Assembly (NCBI RefSeq): GCF_004328705.1
Contig: NZ_CP035319.1
Span: forward strand, 3,472,001-3,536,000
Source of the DNA: Rhodococcus sp. ABRD24
Lineage (GTDB): Bacteria > Actinomycetota > Actinomycetes > Mycobacteriales > Mycobacteriaceae
DNA length: 64,000 bases
Direction: 5' to 3'
The notes below the pieces were generated by a model. That model saw nothing but the letters and a program-made list of their open reading frames with translations, ran no database searches and was not told the DNA's origin. The first letter of the stretch is position 1. Each line of letters begins with the position of its first letter. Below are positions 39,118 to 48,655 of the stretch, one piece after another. The position numbers and the translations under genes are program-made.

Positions 39118-40572
39118 TCAGACGGTTGCGGCATTCGGCCGACACAGTGCCACGCATACACCGGTGGTGAAGAACGCGACCAGGACTGCCTGGATGGCCA
39201 GTGCAAGTCCCATCGAGCCTCCGATCAACAGCGAGAAGTTCTTCACGGTGAGAATCAGACATACGCCGAGGCCGACGAGCGCTGCCACAGGCGCCACCGT
39301 CGTGGTCCACATGTTCCGTTCGAGGCTGGAGCGCCGGAAGAAGACGATGACCGACACGCTCGTCAGGGACATGAGGGTCAGCACGCCGAGCGTTGCGGTG
39401 CCGACGAGCCACGCAAAGATCTGCGCGACCGGGTCCATATCGAACGCCACGAACATGATCAGCATGATGACGGTGAAGACGCTCAGGGCCAGAGATGCTG
39501 CGTACGGCGACCCGTGGCGCGTGTGGCTTCGGCCGGCACGTCCCGGCAGTGCGCCGGCGTTTGCCAGCGAGAAGATGTACCGTGACGCCACATTGTGGAA
39601 AGAGAGAATTGCCGCGAAGATGCTGCTGACCAGCAAGACCAGGACGATGTCAGTTCCCACACCACCGAGATATCGGTCCACGGTGCTCAGAAGCATGCCA
39701 CCCGGATCGTTGTTTGCCTCCGCCACCGCGCCGTCATCGCCCCACGCCGTGACCAGTGCCCAGGCCGAGAACGCGTAGAAGCCACCGATGAGAACCAGCG
39801 CGAGGTAGGTGGCTCGCGGGATGGTGCGGTCCGGGTCCTTGGCCTCATCCCGGTAGACGACGGTGGCCTCGAAACCCAGAAAGCTCGCGATCGCGAACAT
39901 CAAAGCGATGCCTGGCGATCCGGACAGGAACTCGGCCGGGTTGATGATATCCGTGGACAAGCCGGACTCTCCGCCCTTTACCACGACAACGAGATTCAGA
40001 ATGAGAACTACGCCGATTTCGCAGACGAGCAGCACCGCGAGAACTTTTCCGGACACCTCGATGTGTCGATACCCCAGCAATGCAACCGACACCACCGCTA
40101 TCGCCGAGTAGACCCACCACGGACAGCTGAATCCTGTGTAGCTGTCGACGAGGTCGCGTGTCGCTGCGCCGACGTAGCCGAAAACCCCGAGCATGACGGA
40201 TGCATACGTCGCCAGAGCCAGGTACGCGGCGCCCAAGCCGAAGGGGCGACCCAGGCCGGACCGGATATACGTGTAAAAGGCCCCAGCATTCGGTAGGTGG
40301 GGTGTCATTCGTGTGAAGCCAACTGCGAACAGCAACAACACGATCGAGCAGAGAATGTAAGCAGCGGGGAAGGCGGATCCGTTACCGAGCGCGATACCGA
40401 GCGGCATGACCCCCGCCACCACGGTCAAAGGTGCGGCTGCAGCAACGACCATGAAGACGATCGACCAGACTCCGAGTGAACCGGACAGCCGGCGCTCGGC
40501 TGATCCGTCAGGGGCATCGACCCCCGGTAGCAGCGTTCCTCCGGCGGCACCTTCGATTGATTCCTGGGACAT
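39118..40572 (-). CDS. APC-family amino acid/amine permease (484 aa)
   Basis: About twelve hydrophobic segments; the first, LGVWSIVFMVVAAAAPLTVV, and the FLGFEATVVYRDEAKDPDRTIP loop (near residue 245) are standard for amino acid-polyamine-organocation permeases. The N-terminal 28 residues are cytoplasmic. ATG 40572 follows AGGAG. It probably imports the amine that the neighbouring enzymes degrade. Transcribed toward the P450 operon and likely under control of the region at 40573-41211. Confidence 0.92.
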   Translation of the reverse strand: MSQESIEGAAGGTLLPGVDAPDGSAERRLSGSLGVWSIVFMVVAAAAPLTVVAGVMPLGIALGNGSAFPAAYILCSIVLLLFAVGFTRMTPHLPNAGAFYTYIRSGLGRPFGLGAAYLALATYASVMLGVFGYVGAATRDLVDSYTGFSCPWWVYSAIAVVSVALLGYRHIEVSGKVLAVLLVCEIGVVLILNLVVVVKGGESGLSTDIINPAEFLSGSPGIALMFAIASFLGFEATVVYRDEAKDPDRTIPRATYLALVLIGGFYAFSAWALVTAWGDDGAVAEANNDPGGMLLSTVDRYLGGVGTDIVLVLLVSSIFAAILSFHNVASRYIFSLANAGALPGRAGRSHTRHGSPYAASLALSVFTVIMLIMFVAFDMDPVAQIFAWLVGTATLGVLTLMSLTSVSVIVFFRRSSLERNMWTTTVAPVAALVGLGVCLILTVKNFSLLIGGSMGLALAIQAVLVAFFTTGVCVALCRPNAATV

Positions 40573-41211
40573 TTGAGTGGACTCCTCTTCCTAGGGCGTG
40601 CGCCTCACATACGCCGGGGGATGCCAAATCTCGATGGGCCGCTTCGCCATCAGTTGGTGTCTCAGCGGGCGTGGACCCGATGAGCGTGGCATGGATCACA
40701 CTTGGGCTCTATGTGCTTTTGGTACACAATCGATCACGCATATGTGCCGCTACCTCGCTAGGCGGACTCGACGCGATCAGGACTGACTGCCTCGTCACGT
40801 GATCGGGGCCGCCTGGATCGGCGTGTTGGTGGCAGTGCCGCGGGTTGGTTCTTCAGCGCGTAGAACTCCGTCTGTGCTTCATGGACGGAGTTCTACGCGC
40901 AGGCGCCCGCGCCTCCTGTTATCCGGGAGGGTGCGCCAGGACCTGGAATGAGGGCGATTTGTCTTGGAGTGAGACAGGGCGGCAGGGTGACGTCGATCGC
41001 TCACTGTCCATCTTGGATTGCCTATTGCAGCAGCGGCATTGGCGCAGTAGCTGCTTGGCCGGCGCAGCTCGGTGGTCAGGTGAGGTTATGTCGACCGCGC
41101 CCTGGACTACCCGCTGACGGATATTGGCGAGAGGCGATCCAGGTGCTGCCGGGTCGACGTCCGTCATTCATGCATGCCGATGTGATCACATCGGTTGAAC
41201 CGGCGATCGCA
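40573..41211. other. 639-bp intergenic region upstream of the permease
   Basis: No protein gene is recognised. It should hold the permease promoter and the end of the upstream amidotransferase transcript; the main structural feature is the hairpin at 40856-40900. Confidence 0.4.
40856..40900. repeat. Long perfect inverted repeat (17-bp arms, 11-base loop)
   Basis: Arms 40856-40872 and 40884-40900 are exact complements. It lies ~310 bp past the amidotransferase stop and ~285 bp before the permease start on the same strand, so it may be a late terminator or a transcribed regulatory hairpin in the permease leader. Confidence 0.7.
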
Positions 41212-42063
41212 TCAGGCGCGCGACTTAGCGCGAGTGTCGACATGGACGATACCGGCGAACCTAATCGCTATCTTCTTGCAGTGTAGCGCTATTGAACCCT
41301 CTGCAAGCGCGAAGGCGTGAGCGCCGTCCTGAATCTGTTGCCATGCAGGGTTGTTCGGCCCCCCGATGGCTTCCGCCCACAACTCGTACTGCCGATGATC
41401 GGCTTCCGGATGGAACTGAATACCCCACATGTTGTCCGCCACTCGGAAGGCCTGGTGGGGGTAGGGGGTCGATTCACCTAGCCAGACAGCTCCAGGCGGC
41501 AATACAGAAATGGCGTCGCGGTGCATGGTTCCGACCGTGAACGGATTCGGCAGATCGCAGAAGATCGGATCGTCCGTGGCCGCTGGCCTCCACTGCACAG
41601 ATGCCACACCGGTCTCGAGTCCGTGGTCGCCGACCGCGGTCTCCCCACCCAATGCCTGTGCCATCAGCTGGCCGCCGAGGCAGATGCCCAGGGCGGGTCG
41701 GCTATCTGTCGCCACACTCCGGACCAGGCTCCTAATGTCCTCCAGCCATGAGTATTTGGCATCGTCGAGCGAGCTCATGTCCCCACCGAGCACGATGAGA
41801 CCGTCTGCGTCGAGCCGCGAAGGTACAGGATCGCCATTGAACGGGCACACCATCTCGATGATCACGCCGGACTCCTCCAGCCAGGGGCCGAATTGACCGA
41901 TCGGGACGTCGGGGTCCGGCTGTATGACGAGGACGCGGGGCGACCTCGCCGGTTCATTTGCCCCATGAGAGGCCCTTCGTACTTCCGTCCGACCGCTGGC
42001 GTCCACTTCTATTCCCTCTCGCATCTCACCGGTGGTTTGATCATTTCGTGCGGCGGGCGTCAT
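41212..42063 (-). CDS. Class I glutamine amidotransferase-like protein (283 aa)
   Basis: GATase1 fold: VLVIQPDPD start of the domain near residue 44, nucleophile elbow LGICLGGQLMA near 130, and the His-Glu pair in IQFHPEAD near 218, giving a full Cys-His-Glu triad. No synthetase domain is attached. GMP-synthase-like stand-alone proteins of this type often hydrolyse gamma-glutamyl bonds. In this setting it may hydrolyse a gamma-glutamylated amine or intermediate. ATG 42063 is chosen; the first ~40 residues are unrelated and the true start could be internal. Confidence 0.82.
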   Translation of the reverse strand: MTPAARNDQTTGEMREGIEVDASGRTEVRRASHGANEPARSPRVLVIQPDPDVPIGQFGPWLEESGVIIEMVCPFNGDPVPSRLDADGLIVLGGDMSSLDDAKYSWLEDIRSLVRSVATDSRPALGICLGGQLMAQALGGETAVGDHGLETGVASVQWRPAATDDPIFCDLPNPFTVGTMHRDAISVLPPGAVWLGESTPYPHQAFRVADNMWGIQFHPEADHRQYELWAEAIGGPNNPAWQQIQDGAHAFALAEGSIALHCKKIAIRFAGIVHVDTRAKSRA

Positions 42064-42407
42064 CGACACCGACCGTCTGTTGACCTTGATGGAAACGGAT
42101 CATATCGGTCGGGCCGCGCGCGCCCATGCCTGTGCTGTTCCATAACGATTGCTCTGGTCCGTCGGACAGCTCTTGCGCCCTTCGACGCGAATTTCGCTGA
42201 CCCTGATGGTGCGCGGCTACTTCCGCTTCGTCCGGGTATCCATACTGAATACGATGCCAGCCAAAGTGGTTTCGGTTCCGCCGGATGGGCCTATCCCGCC
42301 GCGCCGCGGCTACGCGGACAGCGGATCTCGGCCGTGCGGTTCGCAACCCTCACCGATCGAAGGAGTGGGACGACTCTCACCGCTGATCTCGTCCTCGTCA
42401 ACTCGTG
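42064..42407. other. 344-bp gap between the amidotransferase and GntR genes
   Basis: Frames across this stretch lack recognisable character. Probably the leader of the amidotransferase gene; no clear operator was found. Confidence 0.35.
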
Positions 42408-43112
42408 TCAGCTGAGGAAGCCGCGAACCAGTTCGGCGGTCGCCTCGACATGGTCGCTCATGACCTGTCGGGCCCGATCAGGATCTCCCTTCAAGATTGC
42501 TTCGACGATCATCTCGTGCTGTTCGTTCGAATGCTCCAGCGCCGGACCCATCACCGGCACCACCCGAAGTAGGCTTTCGTTGAGGATGAGTTGCACATTC
42601 GCGATGGCCTCCACGAGGGCGTGACATTCACTGAGGTCTGCGATGTAGCTGTGCAGATTGCAGTCGGCTCGCCTGAAATCGCTCCCACTCGAGGCAACGG
42701 CGTGTAGGCGGTCCTGTAAGGCTTGCGATTCCTGTTCGGTGAGCTGACGTGAAGCCGCCAGCCCCGCCGATCCAGGCTCCAGTACGGATCGGAACTTCAG
42801 CATGTCGAAGAGGCGAGTCTTCATTTCGTCGGTGAGGGCCGTAGGTGCGGCCCTATCGCCGCGCGGTTCCCAGACGACGACGCTACCGCCGCTGCGACCT
42901 CGTTGAGTCTGGATGTATCCAGCCTGTTGAAGCGCCCGGATCACCGCTCGCAGTGTGGTTCTGCCGATGGACAGCTGCTCGCTGAGCTCGCGCTCGGGAG
43001 GCAAGCGAGTGCCTGCCGGCAACCTTCCGGCGTGGATCTCGTCGACGAGCTGACGCAGGGCCTCCTCGAATGGGTTGCGCCCTGCGGAACCGCTGCCTGT
43101 CTGAATTGTCAT
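42408..43112 (-). CDS. GntR/FadR-family regulator (234 aa)
   Basis: N-terminal winged helix with RLPPERELSEQLSIGRTTLRAV and an IQTQRGRSGGSVV wing; C-terminal all-helical FCD ligand domain with metal-type His/Asp positions (DCNLHSYIADLSECHAL, then HEMIVEAILKGD, then MSDHVEAT). Divergent from the PuuD-like gene, so it likely represses the shared promoter and is relieved by a pathway acid. The pip cluster of M. smegmatis also has a GntR-type regulator, PipR. Confidence 0.9.
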   Translation of the reverse strand: MTIQTGSGSAGRNPFEEALRQLVDEIHAGRLPAGTRLPPERELSEQLSIGRTTLRAVIRALQQAGYIQTQRGRSGGSVVVWEPRGDRAAPTALTDEMKTRLFDMLKFRSVLEPGSAGLAASRQLTEQESQALQDRLHAVASSGSDFRRADCNLHSYIADLSECHALVEAIANVQLILNESLLRVVPVMGPALEHSNEQHEMIVEAILKGDPDRARQVMSDHVEATAELVRGFLS

Positions 43113-43249
43113 GTTTGGCGCTTGCTCCTTCCGTCGCCACGAGTGCGCTCGTCACCCTGTGTGCACAGGTGAAGTCTCTCAGGTTCTGCCTACCAGGATT
43201 ATTTGTACACACCATTGCAGTCCTCTGTCCTGGATGGTACTTATTTGGT
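43113..43249. promoter_or_regulatory. Divergent promoter with ACACACCA/TGGTGTGT inverted repeat
   Basis: 137 bp between gntR (-) and the PuuD-like gene (+). An ACACACCA near 43206 and its exact complement TGGTGTGT near 43246 are about 32 bp apart, on face-compatible spacing. The right arm overlaps the GTG start. Candidate GntR operator. Confidence 0.5.
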
Positions 43250-44053
43250 GTGTCCATTAAAGCCTCGGTAGCCACCCCCGCAAGCGTCCTCGGCGACGCC
43301 CCCAAGCCTGTCATCGGCGTGCCGGCGCCGGTCGAGAACGCCACATGGCGAGTGTGGAACAGGGAGGCGCACTTGCTTTCCAGTGCTTATGCCGATCGGT
43401 TGTGGAGCGCGGGAGCTATTCCGGTGATGCTGCCCGTCGGCGGCAGCAAGCCCGACGCGGACCAGCTCGTCGATCGGCTCGATGCACTCGTCCTCCCCGG
43501 AGGCGGAGACGTCGATCCCGGTCTCTATGGTGCCGCGCCCCATCCGGCGGCGGGTCCCTTCGACCGGACGCGTGATGATTGGGAAGTAGCCCTGGCCCAC
43601 GCGGCACTGGCTCGCGACATTCCGATACTCGGCATCTGTCGCGGAATGCAGTTGCTCAACGCCATACTCGGCGGCACGCTGACCCAGCATCTTCCGGATG
43701 TTCTCGACAACGAGTCCCACAATCCAACCAAGGACGACTTCGGTATCCACTCGGTGACCGTGTCCCCTGATGCCCTTCTCGCCGAGGGCATCGGCACGCG
43801 CGTCGACGTGCCGTCCTACCATCACCAGGCGGTCGACAATGTGTCATCACGTTTCCGCGCTGTCGCCTGGGCCGAGGACGGGACAATCGAGGCGCTCGAG
43901 GATGCGGACGGCCGGATCCTCGCTGTCCAGTGGCATCCTGAAGTCGCCGAAAATAATGCCGTCTTCACGTATTTCGTGACTCGCATCGTCAAACCCAGTA
44001 CATCGAGTGGCGTCGCAGCCCCGGTGTCACGAGGCTCTGGCGCATCGACCTGA
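43250..44053 (+). CDS. Gamma-glutamyl-amine hydrolase, PuuD-like (peptidase C26), 267 aa
   Basis: Class I amidotransferase fold of the C26 branch: VIGVPAPVENATW start, LVLPGGGDVDPGLYG near residue 85, nucleophile ILGICRGMQLLNAILGG near 126, SYHHQAV, and the His-Glu pair AVQWHPE near 230. PuuD-type enzymes release the free acid from gamma-glutamyl conjugates. Paired with the GS-like ligase this suggests a gamma-glutamylated pathway. GTG 43250 is the best start by homology, though its ribosome site is weak and it may be leaderless. Confidence 0.88.
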   Translation: MSIKASVATPASVLGDAPKPVIGVPAPVENATWRVWNREAHLLSSAYADRLWSAGAIPVMLPVGGSKPDADQLVDRLDALVLPGGGDVDPGLYGAAPHPAAGPFDRTRDDWEVALAHAALARDIPILGICRGMQLLNAILGGTLTQHLPDVLDNESHNPTKDDFGIHSVTVSPDALLAEGIGTRVDVPSYHHQAVDNVSSRFRAVAWAEDGTIEALEDADGRILAVQWHPEVAENNAVFTYFVTRIVKPSTSSGVAAPVSRGSGAST

Positions 44054-44258
44054 ATCGGTTCCTTCGGAGCCGACCAGAAATGTGGGTGCTTTCGAAACCG
44101 ACTCACACGCCGTGACGAGGACAATTACACAACTTCTCTTGCCATCCCGGGCAAGCACGGTGCCGGCACATTCGACGCGGCAGCGCCGAGGAGGTGCGGG
44201 CATGACAGCGCCCATGACCAACTGGGAAAGGCATCGCGAAACCAAAGGATGTGAACTG

Positions 44259-45617
44259 ATGCAAACGAAGGTACTCAATCCAGCGACCGAGCAGGTTCTG
44301 TCGACGATCGAGCTCATGGACGCGCGACAGACCGACGACGTGGTTCGGCGGTCGGCACGCGCCTTCGAGGAGTGGCAGCGGGTCGATGCTGCCGACCGAG
44401 CCAAGTTGCTGCGGAGATTCGCCGCCATGGTGGAGGCCGACGCGGAGAATCTCGCGCACATGGAGACCGCGAACTGTGGCCACCCGATCAGCAATTCGCA
44501 CGGGACCCTGCGAGCTGTGGTCGATTGCATGGAGTATTACGCCGCAGCTCCCGAACGGATGATCGGTCAACAGATCCCGGTGCCCAACGGTGTCGCGCTC
44601 ACCTTCCACGAACCGATCGGCGTCGTCGCAGTGATCGCGCCGTGGAACTTCCCGCTGATGATCGCGGTCTGGGGCATGATGCCAGCGCTCGCGGCGGGTA
44701 ACACCGTGATACTCAAGCCGTCTGAACTCACGCCACTCACCACTGTCCGGCTTGCCGAGCTCGCCCTCGAGGCGGGTCTGCCCCGAGATGTGGTCCAGGT
44801 TGTCGTCGGCGAGGGCGCCGTCGTGGGACAGGCCCTGCTGGACCATCCTCTTGTGGACAAAGTGGTGTTCACGGGCTCGACGGACGTCGGACGCAAGGTC
44901 ATGTCGAGCGCTGCGGCCAACCTGAAGAAGGTCACCCTGGAATTGGGCGGCAAGTCGGCCAACATCGTCTATGCGGATTCCGATCTTGCCGCCGCTGCCG
45001 CCGCCGCTCCCATGGGCGTGTTCTTCAACACCGGACAAGACTGTTGTGCGCGTTCGCGTTTGCTGGTCCAGTCCAGCATTCTCAACGAGTTCGTCGAGTA
45101 TCTGGTCCCCGCTGTGAACGACATCATTGTCGGCTCGCCGCTGGACGAGAAGACTCAAGTTGGCCCACTGATCAGTGCCGGTCATCGGGAGCGCGTCGCC
45201 TCATTCGTCACCGAGGACGAGCAGATCGTTACACAGGGGCAGATTCCGGATGGTCCCGGGTTCTGGTTTCCGCCGACGGTGCTGCGCTCGGACGACGGAT
45301 CCGCGCCCAGCGTGAGCCAAGAGATCTTCGGGCCGGTGGTGACGATCACCCCATTCGCCGACGAGGCCGACGCCATCCGGTTGGCCAACTCGACCGACTA
45401 CGGTCTGGCCGGCTCGATCTGGACGCGAGATATTGCGCGCGCGATGCGAACCGCACGTGGAGTTCGTGCAGGAAACCTCTCGGTCAACAACAACTCGGCG
45501 GTCCGCTACCAGACGCCGTTCGGCGGTTTCAAGCAATCAGGTATCGGCCGCGAACTTGGTCCTGACGCCCCGTTCGAGTTCACCGAGAAGAAGACGGTCT
45601 TCATCTCGACCACTTAG
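44259..45617 (+). CDS. NAD(P)-dependent aldehyde dehydrogenase (452 aa)
   Basis: ALDH superfamily: APWNFPLMIAVW (near residue 130), KPSELTPLTTVRLAELALEAG, FTGSTDVGRKV, the general base in ELGGKSANIV and the nucleophile in NTGQDCCARSR. ATG 44259 after AAAGGA is chosen because family members start just before LNPATEQ; a longer frame upstream overlaps the previous gene. It would oxidise an amino- or gamma-glutamylamino-aldehyde to the acid (PuuC-like step). Confidence 0.9.
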   Translation: MQTKVLNPATEQVLSTIELMDARQTDDVVRRSARAFEEWQRVDAADRAKLLRRFAAMVEADAENLAHMETANCGHPISNSHGTLRAVVDCMEYYAAAPERMIGQQIPVPNGVALTFHEPIGVVAVIAPWNFPLMIAVWGMMPALAAGNTVILKPSELTPLTTVRLAELALEAGLPRDVVQVVVGEGAVVGQALLDHPLVDKVVFTGSTDVGRKVMSSAAANLKKVTLELGGKSANIVYADSDLAAAAAAAPMGVFFNTGQDCCARSRLLVQSSILNEFVEYLVPAVNDIIVGSPLDEKTQVGPLISAGHRERVASFVTEDEQIVTQGQIPDGPGFWFPPTVLRSDDGSAPSVSQEIFGPVVTITPFADEADAIRLANSTDYGLAGSIWTRDIARAMRTARGVRAGNLSVNNNSAVRYQTPFGGFKQSGIGRELGPDAPFEFTEKKTVFISTT

Positions 45618-45677
45618 GTCGGCCTCTGCGGCAGAGCCATTGGCCTCGGCCGCACCTCATTCCCCAGGAGTCAAAGA

Positions 45678-46766
45678 ATGAAAGCATCGGTCTTCCGAGG
45701 CCCGGAATCAGAACTCGCCGTCGAAGACGTTGAGGTGTCGGCCGTGGGACCTCGCGAGTTGCTGGTCCAGACGGCAGCCGCGGGTCTGTGCCACAGCGAC
45801 CTGTACCACTTGCGCGGAGTCTTCGAATTGCCCATGCCGACGGTACTCGGGCACGAATCAGCGGGTGTGGTGGTGGAAGTCGGCAGCGATGTCACCGACT
45901 TTGCACCGGGCGATCATGTCATCACCTGTTTGGCGCCGTTCTGCGGTAAGTGCTCGCTGTGTCTTACTGGCCGGTCATACCTCTGCGCCGGTCAGCACAG
46001 CGTTCGGGCTGCAGGAGAACCTCCCCGGCTACATCAGGGCACCACCGAGGTCCATCAATTCCTCAATGTGTCCAGCTTCGCCGAACAGTTGCTCGTGCAC
46101 GAGACCGCAGCGGTTCGCATCAAATCCGAGATGCCCTTGGACCTCGCTGCGTTGATCGGCTGCGGCGTGACCACCGGTCTCGGAGCCGTTCTGAACAAGG
46201 CGCGCGTCGCGCCCGGTGACACCGTTGCAGTCATCGGATGTGGGGGGATCGGCCTCAGTGCAGTCCAAGGGGCACGAATCGCCGGCGCATCACGGATCAT
46301 TGCGGTCGACCTCAACGCCAACAAGCTCGAGACCGCCCGAACGATGGGCGCGACCGATATCGTCGACGGCTCTCAACTGGAGGACGGCGACGTGGCCGCA
46401 GCAATTCGCGATCTCACCTCGGGAGGCGTCGACCATGCCATCGAGGCGGTCGGATCAGCCATGACTGCCACCGCCTCGGTCGAAGCACTGGGTATCGGCG
46501 GAACCTCCACCATCGTCGGTCTGATGCCTTCCGGGAAGACCTTTCCTGTTCAGGGCAGGCTTCTACTCGACGACCGCCGGATCCAAGGCGCCTACATGGG
46601 CGCGATGAACTTCCGGATGGCGATGCCGAGGTATGTCGACATGTATCTCGACGGGCGTCTCCTTCTGGACGAAATGGTCAGTTCCAGAATTGAACTGGAC
46701 GGTATCGGTGCCTCGTTCCGGGCGATGGAGGCAGGCGACACCCTGCGGGACGTCGTCGTCTTCTGA
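45678..46766 (+). CDS. Zinc-dependent alcohol dehydrogenase (362 aa)
   Basis: Medium-chain dehydrogenase: catalytic zinc ligands in GLCHSDLY (Cys37 area) and LGHESAGVV, structural-zinc Cys cluster CLAPFCGKCSLCLTGRSYLC, and the NAD motif VIGCGGIGLSAVQ near residue 190. The layout is that of class III-like and mycothiol-type alcohol dehydrogenases. ATG 45678 is close behind the ALDH stop (60 bp). It may oxidise a hydroxy intermediate to the aldehyde used by the flanking dehydrogenases. Confidence 0.9.
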   Translation: MKASVFRGPESELAVEDVEVSAVGPRELLVQTAAAGLCHSDLYHLRGVFELPMPTVLGHESAGVVVEVGSDVTDFAPGDHVITCLAPFCGKCSLCLTGRSYLCAGQHSVRAAGEPPRLHQGTTEVHQFLNVSSFAEQLLVHETAAVRIKSEMPLDLAALIGCGVTTGLGAVLNKARVAPGDTVAVIGCGGIGLSAVQGARIAGASRIIAVDLNANKLETARTMGATDIVDGSQLEDGDVAAAIRDLTSGGVDHAIEAVGSAMTATASVEALGIGGTSTIVGLMPSGKTFPVQGRLLLDDRRIQGAYMGAMNFRMAMPRYVDMYLDGRLLLDEMVSSRIELDGIGASFRAMEAGDTLRDVVVF

Positions 46767-47007
46767 GTTGGACTTTTGTGTGAACTCAGCCCTACATCAG
46801 TGCCCGCAGCGTCATCTTCGCCCGCGCACGCCATCAGGGCCGAGGCCGCGACTCTCGCCGTAGCGTCCGGCCTCGCCCCCCGGCAATCGTGGGATTGGCG
46901 TTGACAGCAACGAGCGCCACACGGTCAGCCGGGTCGGGTGCCCTCCGCTGGAGCGCCGGGTCGGTGCACGGAAGTGGTTGCGTACCAGTGTTGTCGAGGA
47001 GCAAGTG

Positions 47008-48618
47008 ATGTTGCCAACTGTGCGCCAGGTTCTGGCCATGCCGATACTCGCTGAGGCCGACCCTGAGGTCCTTGCCGGCCAGGATCAACTCGGACGTCCA
47101 GTTCGTTGGCTGCACCCAGCCGAGGTCGCCGATATCGCGCACCTGCTGCGTGGCGACGAGATTGTCCTGACCACTGGTTTGTATCTCCCGGACAGCGGCA
47201 CGGCGCTTCGCGCATATGTGGAGTCGTTGGCAGAGGCCGGGGTAGTCGGTGTGCTTGTCGAACTGGGACGAAGGTGGTCGTCGCTACCTCGGCCATTCGT
47301 CGAGGCGTGTCGCGAGGCCGGCCTCGTTCTCATCGCCCTGCACCGCGAGGTCCGATTCGCGGCGGTAGTCGAGGAGGTGGGGGCGCTCATTCTGGAGGCT
47401 CAGGTCGAAGACCTTCGTGTCAGTGAATTCATCCATGAGACCTTCACCCGCCTGGACCTCGAATCCGCCACGACGGAAGAAACCCTGTCGGCGGTGGTCC
47501 GATTGTCCAACGTTCCAGTCGTACTGGAATCGTCACGACATCAGGTCATCGGCTACGACACCGCCACGAAGGACGCCGCCGAGATCCTCGCCGACTGGCC
47601 GCGGCGTTCGCGGGGGGCGGTGTTGTCGGGACGCACGGGCTACGATCGCCGATCGGGCTGGCTGATGACGATAGTCGGATCCCGCGGCGACGATTGGGGT
47701 CGGCTGATTCTCATGACGAACGCGCTCCCGAACCGCAGGGACTATGTCCTGATCGAACGCGCCGCCGCAGCTCTCACGCTATCTCAGATGCGTGCTCGCG
47801 CACGCGACAGCGTCGAACGGAATGCCCATGCAATCCTCCTGGCGGAGTTGCGTTCTGCGCGGATTACCCCCGAACTGACCATGCGATGTGAGGCAGCGAA
47901 CATACCGACCAGGTCACGCCGGTTCTTCGCTGTGGCGGTGCGCGGCCGGCTAACCGCCCAGGACCACAAACAATGGTCCTTGACGGATCTGGCCTCGGTA
48001 CTCGCCTCGACCACTCGATCCATGCAAGTCCCTACTCTGGTGGGGATCGACACCGACCACGTCATCGGACTTCTCAGCATTCAGGAGACACTGGCGGCCG
48101 AGGCGGTGATGACCCGATTGGCTCAGGGGCTTCACAGGGCCGCGAACATTGTGATCGCCCAGGGCGAAGTGGTCGACGGCATCGAAAACACCTTCCGGAC
48201 GCTGATCGGTGCGAAGAACGTTCTCGCTGCGGCGGACGCGGACGACCAACGGCCCTGGGTGACTCTCGCCGACGTACATCTGCGAGGCCTCCTGCACCTG
48301 ATGCGCGACGACGAGCGTTTGGAGCTCTTCGTACTGCGGGAATTGGGGCCGCTCTTCGAATACGACAACAAACGAGGAACCTCGCTCGTCGAGCTGCTGT
48401 TCGTAGTGCTGGAACACAAGGGAGGAAAGACGGCAGCAGCAAAGCGCTTGTTGTTGTCGCGTCCCGTTCTGTACGAGCGGCTGGCGAAAATCGAATCGAT
48501 TCTGGGAGTTGACCTCGAGGATCCACACATCAAGACGTCACTGCACACCGCGATCATCGCGCACTCATTGATTGGTGACGCGGCGTCGGGACAGCGGAGG
48601 AAATCCGACGTTTCGTAA
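47008..48618 (+). CDS. PucR-family transcriptional regulator (536 aa)
   Basis: N-terminal PucR ligand domain: TVRQVLAMPILAEADPEVLAG, WLHPAEVADIAHLLRGDEIVLTTG-type segment, and LHREVRFAAVVEEV. C-terminal HTH: LLFVVLEHKGGKTAAAKRL followed by LSRPVLYERLAKIE, a slightly diverged version of the usual IHRNTL helix. ATG 47008 follows GGAG. It is the third regulator of the region and probably senses a downstream metabolite of the same pathway. Confidence 0.9.
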   Translation: MLPTVRQVLAMPILAEADPEVLAGQDQLGRPVRWLHPAEVADIAHLLRGDEIVLTTGLYLPDSGTALRAYVESLAEAGVVGVLVELGRRWSSLPRPFVEACREAGLVLIALHREVRFAAVVEEVGALILEAQVEDLRVSEFIHETFTRLDLESATTEETLSAVVRLSNVPVVLESSRHQVIGYDTATKDAAEILADWPRRSRGAVLSGRTGYDRRSGWLMTIVGSRGDDWGRLILMTNALPNRRDYVLIERAAAALTLSQMRARARDSVERNAHAILLAELRSARITPELTMRCEAANIPTRSRRFFAVAVRGRLTAQDHKQWSLTDLASVLASTTRSMQVPTLVGIDTDHVIGLLSIQETLAAEAVMTRLAQGLHRAANIVIAQGEVVDGIENTFRTLIGAKNVLAAADADDQRPWVTLADVHLRGLLHLMRDDERLELFVLRELGPLFEYDNKRGTSLVELLFVVLEHKGGKTAAAKRLLLSRPVLYERLAKIESILGVDLEDPHIKTSLHTAIIAHSLIGDAASGQRRKSDVS

Positions 48619-48655
48619 CGCCCGCGTGCTGATGCAGCCGGGTGCAATGGGGCTC

